The position numbers were made by a program, and so were the translations under genes. DNA of 47,549 nucleotides from positions 1-47,549 of the forward strand of contig NZ_SMOD01000052.1 of assembly GCF_004353905.1 (NCBI RefSeq), read 5' to 3'. Numbering within the stretch: the stretch's first letter is position 1; each line of letters starts with the position of its first letter. Positions 29,485 through 37,891 of the stretch are shown one piece after another. This DNA comes from Paraburkholderia guartelaensis (GTDB lineage Bacteria > Pseudomonadota > Gammaproteobacteria > Burkholderiales > Burkholderiaceae). The notes beneath the pieces were generated by a model. It ran no database searches. It saw nothing but the letters and a program-made list of their open reading frames with translations, and had not been told where the DNA came from.

Positions 29485-29514
29485 GGCAGGCGTGGCGTGT
29501 GCGCCGCGCCTGCC
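29485..29514. terminator. Hairpin terminator between convergent genes
   Basis: A thirteen-base arm (29485-29497, beginning GGCAGGCG) pairs with 29502-29514 (ending CGCCTGCC) around a TGTG loop, with one T-G wobble. It lies in the 57-base gap between the convergent ACMSD-type gene and hmp, so it can serve both strands. There is no long T-run. Confidence 0.75.
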
Positions 29515-29530
29515 GGCATGAAGTTCGCGC

Positions 29531-30742
29531 TTATTCCGCGAAAAGATCCGGTCCGAAGACTTCGTAGTGAATCCGGGCTTCGTGAACGCCGAGATTCTTG
29601 AGCGCATCGTGCTGCATGCGCATGAAGGGAATGGGGCCGCAAATATAGTAGTCGGCGTCCGGTTGCAGAATCGCCTGCTTGATCTGCCCGATGTCGACGA
29701 ACCCCGCGTAATTGTAATCGCGGCCTTGCACGTCGCCTGGCAGCGGCTCGTTGTAGAAAATCTCGAGGTGGAAGTTGGCATTCGTGGCCGCGGTCTCGCG
29801 CAGACGGTCGCGCATCGCATGCACGCCACTATTACGCGCGCCATGCACGAACACCACTTTGCGGTTCGGATCCTGAAGTGCTCGCTTGAGCATGCTGATC
29901 ATCGGCGTGAGACCCACGCCGCCGCTGATGAGCACGATAGGCGTATGCGCGTTCACGTCGATATGGAAGTTACCGTAAGGCGCGGCCAGCTTCACTTCGT
30001 CGCCCACGTTCACGTGGTCGTGCAGCAGGTTCGAAACATATCCGGCCGGCTGCGGGCCGCCGGCCTCGCGCTTCACGGAAATGCGGTAGGTCCTGCCATT
30101 GGGCATGTCGGAGAGACTGTATTGCCGGATCTGCTGCAAGCCGAGCGTCGGCACGTTCACGCCGATGCTGATGTACTGGCCAGGCTCGAAGTTCGCGACC
30201 GGGCCGCCGTCGGCCGGTTCGAGCACGAATGAGGTGATGATGCTGCTTTCGGGCCGCTTCTCGCGCACGACGAACTTGCGCCAGCCGGTCCAGCCGCCGA
30301 GTTTGTCGGCGGAACCTTCATAGAGTTCGCTTTCCATGCCCATGAGCACGTCGGCGAGGTTGCCGTAGGCCAGTGCCCATGCGGAGATGATGTCCTCTGT
30401 GGCCGCGTCGCCGAGCACCTCCTTGATCGCGCCTAGCAGATGTTCGCCAACGATAGGATAGTGCTCGGGCAGCACGCCGAGGCTCGCGTGCTTGTTTGCA
30501 ATGTTCTTGAGCACGGCCGCGAGGCTCGAAGGGTCTTCGATGTTTTCCGCATACGCATAGACGGCGCGCGCAAGCGCCTGCTGTTGCTGCCCCTGTTCCT
30601 GATGCGCCATGTTGAACACATTCTTCAGTTCAGGGTGAGCTTCGAAGAGCCGCGTGTAAAAACGCTTGATGATGGCGTAACCGTGGTCGGCGAGCACGGG
30701 CGCGGTCGCCTTCACGATGTCCTTCGTTCGCTGCGTGAGCAT
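29531..30742 (-). CDS. hmp: Flavohemoglobin, nitric oxide dioxygenase
   Basis: A 403-residue soluble enzyme that oxidises NO to nitrate using O2 and NAD(P)H. The globin domain covers residues 1-140 with the expected Tyr29 (RFYTR), Gln53 and proximal His85 (ANKHASLGV). The FAD domain has RQYSLSDMPNGRTYRISVKRE. The NAD domain shows VLISGGVGLTPMISML and YYICGPIPFMRMQ with the closing FGPDLF. The ATG at 30742 is chosen because AAAGGAGGACC stands upstream; a longer frame to 30778 lacks this. It is a single-gene unit between a hairpin terminator and the GntR gene. No NsrR or NorR site was recognised in the 91 bases upstream. Confidence 0.95.
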   Translation of the reverse strand: MLTQRTKDIVKATAPVLADHGYAIIKRFYTRLFEAHPELKNVFNMAHQEQGQQQQALARAVYAYAENIEDPSSLAAVLKNIANKHASLGVLPEHYPIVGEHLLGAIKEVLGDAATEDIISAWALAYGNLADVLMGMESELYEGSADKLGGWTGWRKFVVREKRPESSIITSFVLEPADGGPVANFEPGQYISIGVNVPTLGLQQIRQYSLSDMPNGRTYRISVKREAGGPQPAGYVSNLLHDHVNVGDEVKLAAPYGNFHIDVNAHTPIVLISGGVGLTPMISMLKRALQDPNRKVVFVHGARNSGVHAMRDRLRETAATNANFHLEIFYNEPLPGDVQGRDYNYAGFVDIGQIKQAILQPDADYYICGPIPFMRMQHDALKNLGVHEARIHYEVFGPDLFAE

Positions 30743-30833
30743 TGTCGGTCCTCCTTTCACGAGTGGGGAAGCGCGCATACTCGTTCCAGTCTAGACAATG
30801 GCACACGCAATCGCAGGATCCAATGGTATCGGC

Positions 30834-31679
30834 TCACTCATCCTTTTCGTCAGCCGAACTAGTACCAGTGATCATGCGCACGCGTTTGCGAATTTCCGAA
30901 TCGAGAATCAGTCGCCCGCGTAGTTTGCCTTTCATTCGCTTGACATGCTTGGGCGCCTCCGTCATGTGCTCGACCATCAGCGCGCGCACGCGCTCGACGT
31001 CGCGCTCGCGCGCGGCTTTCACGATCTCGCGGTGAATCTTGACGTTGGATGCGCCGAAGCGGCGGTGTTCCGCAATGGGCGTGTCGTTCCTGAACTCGAT
31101 CAGCTGGCGGATCATTTCGTTGATCAGCTCGCAGATGAAGCGCAGGAATGGATTGGGATTCGCGGCCGCCAGGATGTCGTGAAAGGTCATGTCCTCCTGG
31201 CGCTGCCGCACGAGGTGGCCGCGATCGTGTGGCCCGCTCGCACCGTCGCAGCATTCGATATTCGCTTCGAGCGCGGCGAAGTCCGCTTCGGTGAGGTGCG
31301 GCACGGCGCCTGCGGCGAGCTCGGGCTCGAGCTGCTGACGCACCGTATAGATGTCGTCGATCGAGACATCCTTGAAGAACAAATAGTTCTGCAGCAACTG
31401 CAGCGTGCGATCGAGCGGCACTTCCACCACCATGCCGCCGCCGCTCGGCCCGGTGGACACCTTGATGAGCCCTTGCACCTCGAGCGACTTGAGCGCCTCG
31501 CGGATCGTGCTCTTGCTGACCGAATAGAGCTGCTGCAACTCGGCTTCGCGCGGCAGCCGGTCGCCTGGTTTCAAGTCCTTCTCGGTAATGAGGCGCTTGA
31601 TCTCCTCGGCGACGAGATCGCCGCGCTTGGGCTGCTTGATTTCGACGGCGGTCCCCGATCTGACGCGGTTCGTGACCAT
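30834..31679 (-). CDS. FadR-type GntR family repressor
   Basis: A 281-residue GntR regulator of the FadR subfamily. The N-terminal winged helix covers about residues 18-85 (LVAEEIKRLITEKDLKPGDR, then SVSKSTIREALKSLEVQGLI). The C-terminal all-helical FCD ligand domain covers about 110-240, with DIYTVRQQLEPELAAGAV and the metal-site style FHDILAAANPNPFL. The ATG at 31679 follows GGGAG by eight bases; the frame is open to 31826 but through the operator region. It is divergent from the ABC-transporter operon, with a perfect palindrome in between, so it most likely represses that operon and itself until a substrate-derived ligand binds. Confidence 0.9.
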   Translation of the reverse strand: MVTNRVRSGTAVEIKQPKRGDLVAEEIKRLITEKDLKPGDRLPREAELQQLYSVSKSTIREALKSLEVQGLIKVSTGPSGGGMVVEVPLDRTLQLLQNYLFFKDVSIDDIYTVRQQLEPELAAGAVPHLTEADFAALEANIECCDGASGPHDRGHLVRQRQEDMTFHDILAAANPNPFLRFICELINEMIRQLIEFRNDTPIAEHRRFGASNVKIHREIVKAARERDVERVRALMVEHMTEAPKHVKRMKGKLRGRLILDSEIRKRVRMITGTSSADEKDE

Positions 31680-31776
31680 CTTCGCGACTCCCTGCGTGAG
31701 GTTGTTTCGTAGTTTCGCGCCGGCCGAGCCGCATTTCACGGACGGGCGCGGCGAGGAAGACGAGGTTTTTGACGGA

Positions 31777-31805
31777 TTGACACTGAAATTAATTATACCT
31801 AGCAT
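31777..31805 (+). promoter_or_regulatory. Promoter of the ABC transporter operon
   Basis: A perfect TTGACA (31777-31782), a 17-base spacer and TAGCAT (31800-31805) form a plausible sigma-70 promoter. Transcription would begin at about 31812, exactly where the operator palindrome starts. On the other strand a perfect TATAAT (31797-31792) inside the same segment can be the -10 of the repressor gene, with the palindrome then covering its -35 region. Confidence 0.6.
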
Positions 31806-31812
31806 CTGGTTC

Positions 31813-31838
31813 ATTCTATTTATCATGATAAATAGAAT
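31813..31838. promoter_or_regulatory. Perfect 26-bp palindrome, probable GntR operator
   Basis: Two thirteen-base arms, ATTCTATTTATCA and its exact complement, meet without a spacer at 31825/31826. The A/T-rich site lies between the divergent GntR and ABC operon genes and directly downstream of the TTGACA/TAGCAT promoter. It is in the right place to block both directions. Recognition by this GntR protein is inferred from position and symmetry. Confidence 0.75.
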
Positions 31839-31928
31839 TTACCGTCTCGCGGGCCGCCTCGTGTGCGCCGGTGCGGTTTTGCAGTGTGTCGCGTCGTTCG
31901 TGTGTGTTTCCCCACAAGGAGCCTCAAC

Positions 31929-33140
31929 TTGAATCGCCGAGAACTGTTGAAACTGGCCGCGCTGTCGGCCATGCCGGGCGCGCTGAGCGTCCTCTCGTCC
32001 TCACGGGCGTTCGCGCAGGGCGCATCGGGCGTGCAGTTGGCCTGCCCCGTGCCGATGTCCGGGCCGTTCGCGGCCAACGGCAAGTACGCCGATCTCGGCA
32101 TGCAGCTCGTGGTCAAGCAGTACGGCAAGGTGCTCGGCTTGCCGCTCGACTACACCACGCTCGACACCGAGGGCAAGCCCGCGACGGCCGTGCGCCGCGT
32201 GCAGGAGATCGAGCAGCAAAAGGGCGTGCGCTTCTTTGCGGGCGGCGTGCTGTCTTCCGAAGCGCTCGCCATGGGCAAGGAGGTCGACAAGAGCGGCGGC
32301 GTGTTCATCACCACGGCCGGCGCCGACGAAATCACGGGCAAGGACTGCAACGCGGCGACGTTCCGCTGGTCGGTGCCGACGTTCGGCGCGATCGAGCAGA
32401 CTGTGCGCCCGCTCATCCAGATGCAGCCGAAAGCCAAACGCTGGTACACGATCACGCCGCAATACGTGTTCGGCGAGGGGCTGCTCACCGCCGCGAAGAA
32501 CGTGTTCAAGGAGAAGGGCATCGAGCACGTGGGCAACAGCTATCACTCGCTCACCGAAAAGGAATTCAGCGGCTATCTGACGAACGCGGTGGCGGCTAAG
32601 CCCGACGTGCTGCTCATTCTCAACTTCGGCTCGCAGTCCTCCGACACGCTGCGCCAGGCCGTGAGCTTCGGCATGAAGAACAACTGCACGATCCTCATGG
32701 CGTGGGCCTCGGGTCTCGAACAGTTCGAGGCGCTGGGCGCGGACTTGTGCGATGGCGTGTACTTCGGCGCGCAGTACTGGCACGGCATCGACACGCCGCT
32801 CAATCACGATCTCGTGCAGCGCACCCAGGCGGCCTTCAAGGCGAACCCGAACTACAGTCTCGCGGGCTCGTACATCTGCTCGAAGATCCTGCTCGACGGC
32901 ATGGTGAAGGCAGGCAGCGCCGACCCGAAGAAGGTCATTGCAGCGCTGGAAGGTATGAAATATGCGGGTTTGACGGGCCCGGAGGAAATTCGCAAGGGCG
33001 ACCATCAGGTGCTCAAGAACTACTATCTTTTGAAGGGCAAGAAGAAGTCGGTGATGAAGAATGCCGACGACTACGTGGACATCGTCAGCTCGGGGCAGTC
33101 GTTCCTTCCTCTCGACAAGACGGAGTGCAAGATCGCCTGA
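31929..33140 (+). CDS. ABC transporter substrate-binding protein (branched-chain amino acid type)
   Basis: A 403-residue periplasmic binding protein of the Leu/Ile/Val (HAAT) family. The N-terminus LNRRELLKLAALSAMPGALS ends in AFA-QG, an export signal of twin-arginine appearance. The mature part begins VQLACPVPMSGPFAANGKYA and continues with the type I binding fold (VRFFAGGVLSSEALAMGKEV, AGSYICSKILLDGMVKAG). The TTG at 31929 is taken as start because AAGGAG lies ten bases upstream; the ATG further 5' gives an implausible N-terminus. It heads an operon of transporter and hydrolase genes. Although homologues bind branched-chain amino acids, amides and other small solutes are common ligands too. 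Confidence 0.9.
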   Translation: MNRRELLKLAALSAMPGALSVLSSSRAFAQGASGVQLACPVPMSGPFAANGKYADLGMQLVVKQYGKVLGLPLDYTTLDTEGKPATAVRRVQEIEQQKGVRFFAGGVLSSEALAMGKEVDKSGGVFITTAGADEITGKDCNAATFRWSVPTFGAIEQTVRPLIQMQPKAKRWYTITPQYVFGEGLLTAAKNVFKEKGIEHVGNSYHSLTEKEFSGYLTNAVAAKPDVLLILNFGSQSSDTLRQAVSFGMKNNCTILMAWASGLEQFEALGADLCDGVYFGAQYWHGIDTPLNHDLVQRTQAAFKANPNYSLAGSYICSKILLDGMVKAGSADPKKVIAALEGMKYAGLTGPEEIRKGDHQVLKNYYLLKGKKKSVMKNADDYVDIVSSGQSFLPLDKTECKIA

Positions 33141-33195
33141 GGTCTCATAGCGGCCTCGGGTGCCGCTCGTTCGTCACTTCTACGCTACGCACGCC

Positions 33196-34056
33196 ATGAA
33201 TGTCTATCTGCTGCAGATCATCAATGGAATCGGCGTCGGGATGTTGTATTTCCTGCTGGCGGTCGGTCTTTCGATCGTCTTTGGCCTGTTGCGCTTTGTG
33301 AATTTCGCGCACGGCGCGTTCTATCTGCTCGGCGCGTATTGCTGCTATCAGGTTCTGCAATGGTCGGGCAGCTTCTGGCTCTCGCTCGTGGTGGTGCCGG
33401 TCGTGGTGGGCGCGCTCGCATGGGTGGTCGAGAAGCTCGTGCTGCGGCATATCTATGCACAGCAGCATGAGTTCCATATTCTCGCGACAGTCGGGCTCGC
33501 ACTGGTGATCCAGGAGTGTGCGATTCTCGTGTGGGGACCGCTCGGCGACAACGTCGCCGTGCCCGACGCGCTCAATGGCGTGGTGATCTGGGGCAGCTTC
33601 GTGTATCCCAAATACCGCCTCTTCGTGATCGGCTTCACCGCCGTGCTCGCCGTGCTGCTCTGGTGGGTGCTCGAGGGCACGCGCCTTGGCAGTGCGGTGC
33701 GGGCGGGCAGTGAGTCGTCGGAGATGGTGTCGCTGCTCGGCATCAACGTTACGCGCGTGTTCAGCCTCGTGTTCGCGCTCGGTGCGGCCACGGCGGCGCT
33801 CGCGGGCGTGCTGGCCGCACCCATTCGCGGCGTCGATCCGTTCATGGGGCTCGAAGCGCTGAGCGTGGCCTTCGTCGTGGTGGTGGTGGGCGGCATGGGC
33901 AACTTTCTCGGCGCGCTGGTGGGCGGCCTGCTGGTCGGGATCGTGCAGAGCCTGATGAGCACGCTCTGGCCGCAAGGCGCGCAGCTCATGATCTATGTGG
34001 CGATGGCGGCTGTCCTGCTGCTGCGTCCGAACGGACTGCTCGGGAGGGCCGCATGA
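33196..34056 (+). CDS. Branched-chain-type ABC transporter permease (LivH-like)
   Basis: A 286-residue inner-membrane permease of the LivH type with about eight membrane helices: YLLQIINGIGVGMLYFLLAV, FVNFAHGAFYLLGAY, then late TAALAGVLAAPIRGVDPFMG and VVVVGGMGNFLGALVGGLL. It forms the channel with the LivM-like partner. The ATG at 33196 begins the conserved first helix; an in-frame ATG at 33160 gives an extra segment not typical of the family. Neither start has a strong ribosome-binding site. Its stop overlaps the next start by four bases (ATGA). Confidence 0.92.
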   Translation: MNVYLLQIINGIGVGMLYFLLAVGLSIVFGLLRFVNFAHGAFYLLGAYCCYQVLQWSGSFWLSLVVVPVVVGALAWVVEKLVLRHIYAQQHEFHILATVGLALVIQECAILVWGPLGDNVAVPDALNGVVIWGSFVYPKYRLFVIGFTAVLAVLLWWVLEGTRLGSAVRAGSESSEMVSLLGINVTRVFSLVFALGAATAALAGVLAAPIRGVDPFMGLEALSVAFVVVVVGGMGNFLGALVGGLLVGIVQSLMSTLWPQGAQLMIYVAMAAVLLLRPNGLLGRAA

Positions 34057-35093
34057 TCGAGTCGACGAAGCTCGCCGCCGGTGCGGGCACACGCGATGCG
34101 GCCGGGCCTGTCGGCCTGCTGCGCCGCTATCGCTACGTTTTCCTTGCAATCGTGGTGGTATGCGCGTTGCCGCTCACCATCCGGTCAGGGTCGCTCGCGA
34201 CCGAGGTGCTCGTGTTCGCGCTCGCGGCGCTGGGCTGCAATCTGCTGCTGGGCTTCACGGGACTGCTCTCGTTTGGCCAGGGCATTTTCTTCGGCCTTGG
34301 CAGTTATACCGCCGGCATCCTGCTCACAAATGGCGTGCCATCGGTGATTGCAGCGCTCGCGGCTGCGGCTGTGCTGGGCGCGCTTGCGGCGGCGGTGGTC
34401 GGCTGGTTTTCCATACGCCAGCGCGGCACTTACTTCGTGATGCTCACGCTTGCGTTCGGCCAGCTCTTCTACTTTCTCGCCTATTCGTTGCCCGACATCA
34501 CCGGAGGCGACAACGGCCTGCTCGACATTCCGCGTCCTGCGCTTTCACTCGGATCGCACGCGCTCGTCGCGCTCGATTCGCCGTGGCAGTACTACGGTTT
34601 CGTCGCGGCGGTGTTCGTGGTCGTATTCGCGTTGATGGTGCGCGTGTCGCACTCGGTATTCGGGCGCACATTGCTGGCGATTCGCGACAACGAAGCGCGC
34701 GCGGGTGCGGCGGGCTATCACGTGAGCCGTTTCAAGCTGATGGCGTTCGTGATCTCCGGCGCGGTCACGGGTCTCGCCGGCGCGCTGCACGCCATGATGA
34801 CCGGCATCGCGCCGCTCTCCAACATCGACTATCACACGAGCGAAATGATCCTGCTGATGACGGTGATAGGCGGCAGCGGCAACCTGTTCGCCTCGGTCAT
34901 CGGCGCCGCGTTCTACGTGCTCTTTGCCGATTGGCTCTCCACTTTGTGGCCGCGCTGGCTGCTCCTGCTCGGCCTCGTGCTGATCGCAGTGAGCCTCTTC
35001 ATGCAGCGCGGCTTGTGGGGCTTGGGCGAGCGCGTCGCGGCGTCGCTGCGGCGCGGTGACGGCGCGGATGCACACAGCAAGGAGCAGCCATGA
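34053..35093 (+). CDS. Branched-chain-type ABC transporter permease (LivM-like)
   Basis: A 346-residue permease with roughly ten membrane segments. Family features include LAALGCNLLLGFTGLLSFGQ, GIFFGLGSYTAGILL, GTYFVMLTLAFGQLFYFLAY and the loop FGRTLLAIRDNEARAGAAGY, which docks on the ATPases. The C-terminal SEMILLMTVIGGSGNLF is also conserved. It overlaps livH-like and livG-like genes by four bases on each side, so the four membrane/ATPase genes are translationally coupled. The substrate is set by the binding protein and remains unknown. Confidence 0.93.
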   Translation: MIESTKLAAGAGTRDAAGPVGLLRRYRYVFLAIVVVCALPLTIRSGSLATEVLVFALAALGCNLLLGFTGLLSFGQGIFFGLGSYTAGILLTNGVPSVIAALAAAAVLGALAAAVVGWFSIRQRGTYFVMLTLAFGQLFYFLAYSLPDITGGDNGLLDIPRPALSLGSHALVALDSPWQYYGFVAAVFVVVFALMVRVSHSVFGRTLLAIRDNEARAGAAGYHVSRFKLMAFVISGAVTGLAGALHAMMTGIAPLSNIDYHTSEMILLMTVIGGSGNLFASVIGAAFYVLFADWLSTLWPRWLLLLGLVLIAVSLFMQRGLWGLGERVAASLRRGDGADAHSKEQP

Positions 35094-35857
35094 GTGAAGC
35101 GATTCTGGAGGCACGCGGCGTGGTGAAGCGCTACGGCAAATTCACGGCGCTTTCCGGCGTGGACCTGCGCATCGCGCCGCGCACGGTGCATTCGGTGATC
35201 GGGCCGAACGGCGCGGGCAAGACCACGCTCTTTCACGTGCTCACGGGCACGGTGCCGATTTCTTCGGGGTCCATCGTATTCGACGGCCACGACGTCACGC
35301 GCGAGCCCGATCACAAACGCGTGCGGCGCGGCATAGCGCGCTCGTTCCAGGTGACGAGCCTGTTCCAGAATCTGAGCGTGCGCGAGAACCTGCGCGTGGC
35401 GGCTCAGGGCGTGCAGGCGCGCAGCGCGCTCAACGCCTGGACGCCGCCGCACGGCGCGCTTGCCCACGCGGAGACGGTGGAGCGCGTGCTGGAGCGCCTC
35501 GCGCTGCAACGCCATGCGGATACGGCGGCGGGTGCGCTTTCGCATGGCCAGCAGCGGCGCCTCGAAGTGGGCATGGCGCTGGCCGCGCGGCCGCGCGCGA
35601 TCTTTCTGGACGAACCGACTTCGGGCATGGGCATCGACGATCTCGACGACATGAAGGCGCTGATACGCGGCCTGCGCGACGAGTACACGGTCGTGCTCAT
35701 CGAGCACAACATGGGCATCGTCATGGACATCTCCGACACTATCACGGTGATGCAGCAGGGCCGCGTACTCGTGGAAGGCAAGCCCGACGCGATTCGCGGC
35801 GACGAACGCGTGCGCAGCGCCTACCTCGGCAACATGATTACGGGAGGCCGCGCATGA
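35090..35857 (+). CDS. ABC transporter ATPase (LivG-like)
   Basis: A 255-residue ATPase that powers the transporter. Walker A is GPNGAGKTTLFHVLTG (about residues 38-53), and the signature is a variant, LSHGQQRRLEVGMALA, with His replacing the first Gly of LSGGQ. Walker B is AIFLDEPTSGMG, and the switch His lies in VLIEHNMGIVMD. The LivG-type insertion RSFQVTSLFQNLSVRENL is present. It overlaps the permease and LivF-like genes by ATGA on both sides. Confidence 0.94.
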   Translation: MSEAILEARGVVKRYGKFTALSGVDLRIAPRTVHSVIGPNGAGKTTLFHVLTGTVPISSGSIVFDGHDVTREPDHKRVRRGIARSFQVTSLFQNLSVRENLRVAAQGVQARSALNAWTPPHGALAHAETVERVLERLALQRHADTAAGALSHGQQRRLEVGMALAARPRAIFLDEPTSGMGIDDLDDMKALIRGLRDEYTVVLIEHNMGIVMDISDTITVMQQGRVLVEGKPDAIRGDERVRSAYLGNMITGGRA

Positions 35858-36555
35858 TGCTCGACGTGCGGGATATTCACGCGTACTACGGCAAGAGCCA
35901 TATTCTGCAAGGCGTTTCGCTGCAAGTGAACGAGGGCGAAACGATCACGCTGCTCGGCCGCAACGGCGCGGGCAAGTCCACGACGCTCAAGACGATTGCG
36001 GGCGTGGTTGTGCCGCGTGGCGGCACGATCGATTTCTCCGGCAAGACAGTGAGCGGACAAGCCGCGCATCGCATCGCTGCAGCGGGCCTCTGTTTCGTGC
36101 CGGAGCATCGGGGGATATTCCGCTTGCTGAGCGTGGAGGAGAACCTGCGCCTCGGCGCGCGCAAGGATTCGCCGTGGCAACTCGACGACATCTACCGGAT
36201 CTTCCCGCGCCTGAAGGAGCGACGCAAAAACGGCGGCGCGCAGCTTTCTGGTGGCGAGCAGCAGATGCTCGCGATCGGGCGCGCGCTCATGAATCATCCG
36301 CGTCTGCTGATGCTCGATGAACCGGTGGAAGGCCTCGCGCCCGTGATCGTCGAAGAGATCGTCGAGCAACTCAGGCAGATCAAGGCGGCAGGCGTCGCGA
36401 TCGTGCTGGTCGAGCAGAACCTCGAAGTGTGCACGCAACTGGCGGACCGGCATTACATCATCGAGCAAGGCGTGATCGTCTACGCAGGCGGCAACGCGGA
36501 GTTCGCCGCCGATCATACGGTGAAGGACCGCTATCTGGGCGTGGGCGTGGTTTGA
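35854..36555 (+). CDS. ABC transporter ATPase (LivF-like)
   Basis: A 233-residue ATPase, the second nucleotide-binding subunit. Walker A is LGRNGAGKSTTLKTIAG, the signature LSGGEQQMLAIGRALM and Walker B LLMLDEPVEGLAP, with the switch region VLVEQNLEVC. VPEHRGIFRLLSVEENLRLG is typical of LivF. An alternative Met one codon in is possible. It ends the transporter part of the operon; the M20-type amidase starts 34 bases later, suggesting transport and hydrolysis are co-expressed. Confidence 0.94.
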   Translation: MMLDVRDIHAYYGKSHILQGVSLQVNEGETITLLGRNGAGKSTTLKTIAGVVVPRGGTIDFSGKTVSGQAAHRIAAAGLCFVPEHRGIFRLLSVEENLRLGARKDSPWQLDDIYRIFPRLKERRKNGGAQLSGGEQQMLAIGRALMNHPRLLMLDEPVEGLAPVIVEEIVEQLRQIKAAGVAIVLVEQNLEVCTQLADRHYIIEQGVIVYAGGNAEFAADHTVKDRYLGVGVV

Positions 36556-36589
36556 GCGTCGCTTCCCATTCAAGCAAGGAACCTAATCG

Positions 36590-37891
36590 ATGCAAGTTCA
36601 GGAAATGACTCGCGCTTCGGTCGCCGGCCTGCGCACGAACGGCGCGCGCCTGTGGGACAGCCTCATGCGGCTCGCCGAAATCGGCGCAACGGAAAAGGGC
36701 GGCGTATGCCGCCTCGCACTCACGCCGCTCGACCGTGAAGGGCGCGATCTGTTCGTGGCGTCGGCGAAGGAGTTGGGCTGCACGGTGCGCGTGGATGCCA
36801 TCGGCAACATTTTCGCGCGGCGCGCGGGCGAGCGTGAGGACCTGCCGCCCGTGATGACGGGCAGCCATATCGACACGCAGCCCACAGGCGGGAAGTTCGA
36901 CGGCAACTACGGCGTGCTGGCGGGCCTCGAAGTGCTGCGCACGCTGGAAGAAGCAGGTGTGCGCACGCTCGCGCCGCTCGAAGTGGCCGTGTGGACCAAC
37001 GAGGAAGGCTCGCGCTTCGTGCCGGTGATGATGGGATCAGGCGTGTTCGCCGGCGCGTTCACGCTGGAGCATGCAATCGCGCAGTGCGATCGCGATGGTG
37101 TTTCGGTGTCCAAAGCGCTAGAGAACATTGGCTACGCGGGCGAGAAGCCGTTCGAGTCGCATCGCGTAGGGGCTTATTTCGAGGCGCATATCGAACAGGG
37201 GCCCGTGCTCGAAGCACACGAGAAGACAATAGGCGTGGTGCAGGGCGCGCTCGGCCAGCGCTGGTACGACGTGACGGTGCACGGGATGGAGGCGCATGCG
37301 GGGCCCACGCCGATGGATTCGCGACGCGACGCAATGCTCGTTGCAGCGGGCCTCATTCAGGAGGTCAATCGCATCGCTCTTGCGCACGCGCCGCACGGGC
37401 GCGGCACCGTGGGCTGGCTCGACCTGCATCCGAATTCACGCAACGTGATTCCGGGGCGCGTGACGTTCACGGTGGACCTGCGCGCGGCCGATGATGTGGC
37501 GCTCTCTGCGATGGACGCACAATTGCGCGCAGCGTGCGGCGCGGCGGCGCGGCAGGCGGGTGTGAACATCGACATCGAGCAGGTCGTGTACTTCCCGCCG
37601 CAACCCTTCGATCCCTCGCTCGTGGAAGCCGTGCGAGCGGGCGCGCAAACGCTCGGCCTCTCCGCTATGGATGTGGTGAGCGGCGCGGGGCACGACGCCG
37701 TGTATCTCGCACGCGTGGCGCCCACGGCCATGATCTTCGTGCCGTGCAAGGACGGCATCAGCCATAACGAAATCGAGGATGCGCGCCCTGAGCATCTGGA
37801 GGCCGGATGCAACGTGCTGCTACACGCGATGCTTGCGGCCGCAGGCGTGGCCGGGGGTGTGGCTCCTGCGCGTGAGGAGGGCGACGCATGA
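36590..37891 (+). CDS. M20-family Zn-dependent amidase (N-carbamoyl amino acid hydrolase-like)
   Basis: A 433-residue cytoplasmic binuclear metal hydrolase of the hydantoinase/carbamoylase amidase group (N-carbamoyl-L-amino-acid hydrolase, allantoate amidohydrolase, ureidoglycolate-type). The metal and catalytic region is clear: TGSHIDTQPTGGKFDGNYGV with His93 and Asp104, and VWTNEEGSRFVPVMMGSGVF with Glu138/Glu139. AYFEAHIEQGPVLE and GMEAHAGPTPMDSRRDAM (dimerisation-domain His) follow, with SGAGHDAVYLA and CKDGISHNEIEDA at the end. AAGGAAC lies upstream of the ATG. Its stop overlaps the first M81 gene (ATGA). It probably cleaves an amide or carbamoyl bond in the imported compound. Confidence 0.9.
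   Translation: MQVQEMTRASVAGLRTNGARLWDSLMRLAEIGATEKGGVCRLALTPLDREGRDLFVASAKELGCTVRVDAIGNIFARRAGEREDLPPVMTGSHIDTQPTGGKFDGNYGVLAGLEVLRTLEEAGVRTLAPLEVAVWTNEEGSRFVPVMMGSGVFAGAFTLEHAIAQCDRDGVSVSKALENIGYAGEKPFESHRVGAYFEAHIEQGPVLEAHEKTIGVVQGALGQRWYDVTVHGMEAHAGPTPMDSRRDAMLVAAGLIQEVNRIALAHAPHGRGTVGWLDLHPNSRNVIPGRVTFTVDLRAADDVALSAMDAQLRAACGAAARQAGVNIDIEQVVYFPPQPFDPSLVEAVRAGAQTLGLSAMDVVSGAGHDAVYLARVAPTAMIFVPCKDGISHNEIEDARPEHLEAGCNVLLHAMLAAAGVAGGVAPAREEGDA

Noticed and set aside
30743..30833. NsrR or NorR binding site upstream of hmp
   Set aside because: No palindrome resembling the known sites was found in the 91-base gap.
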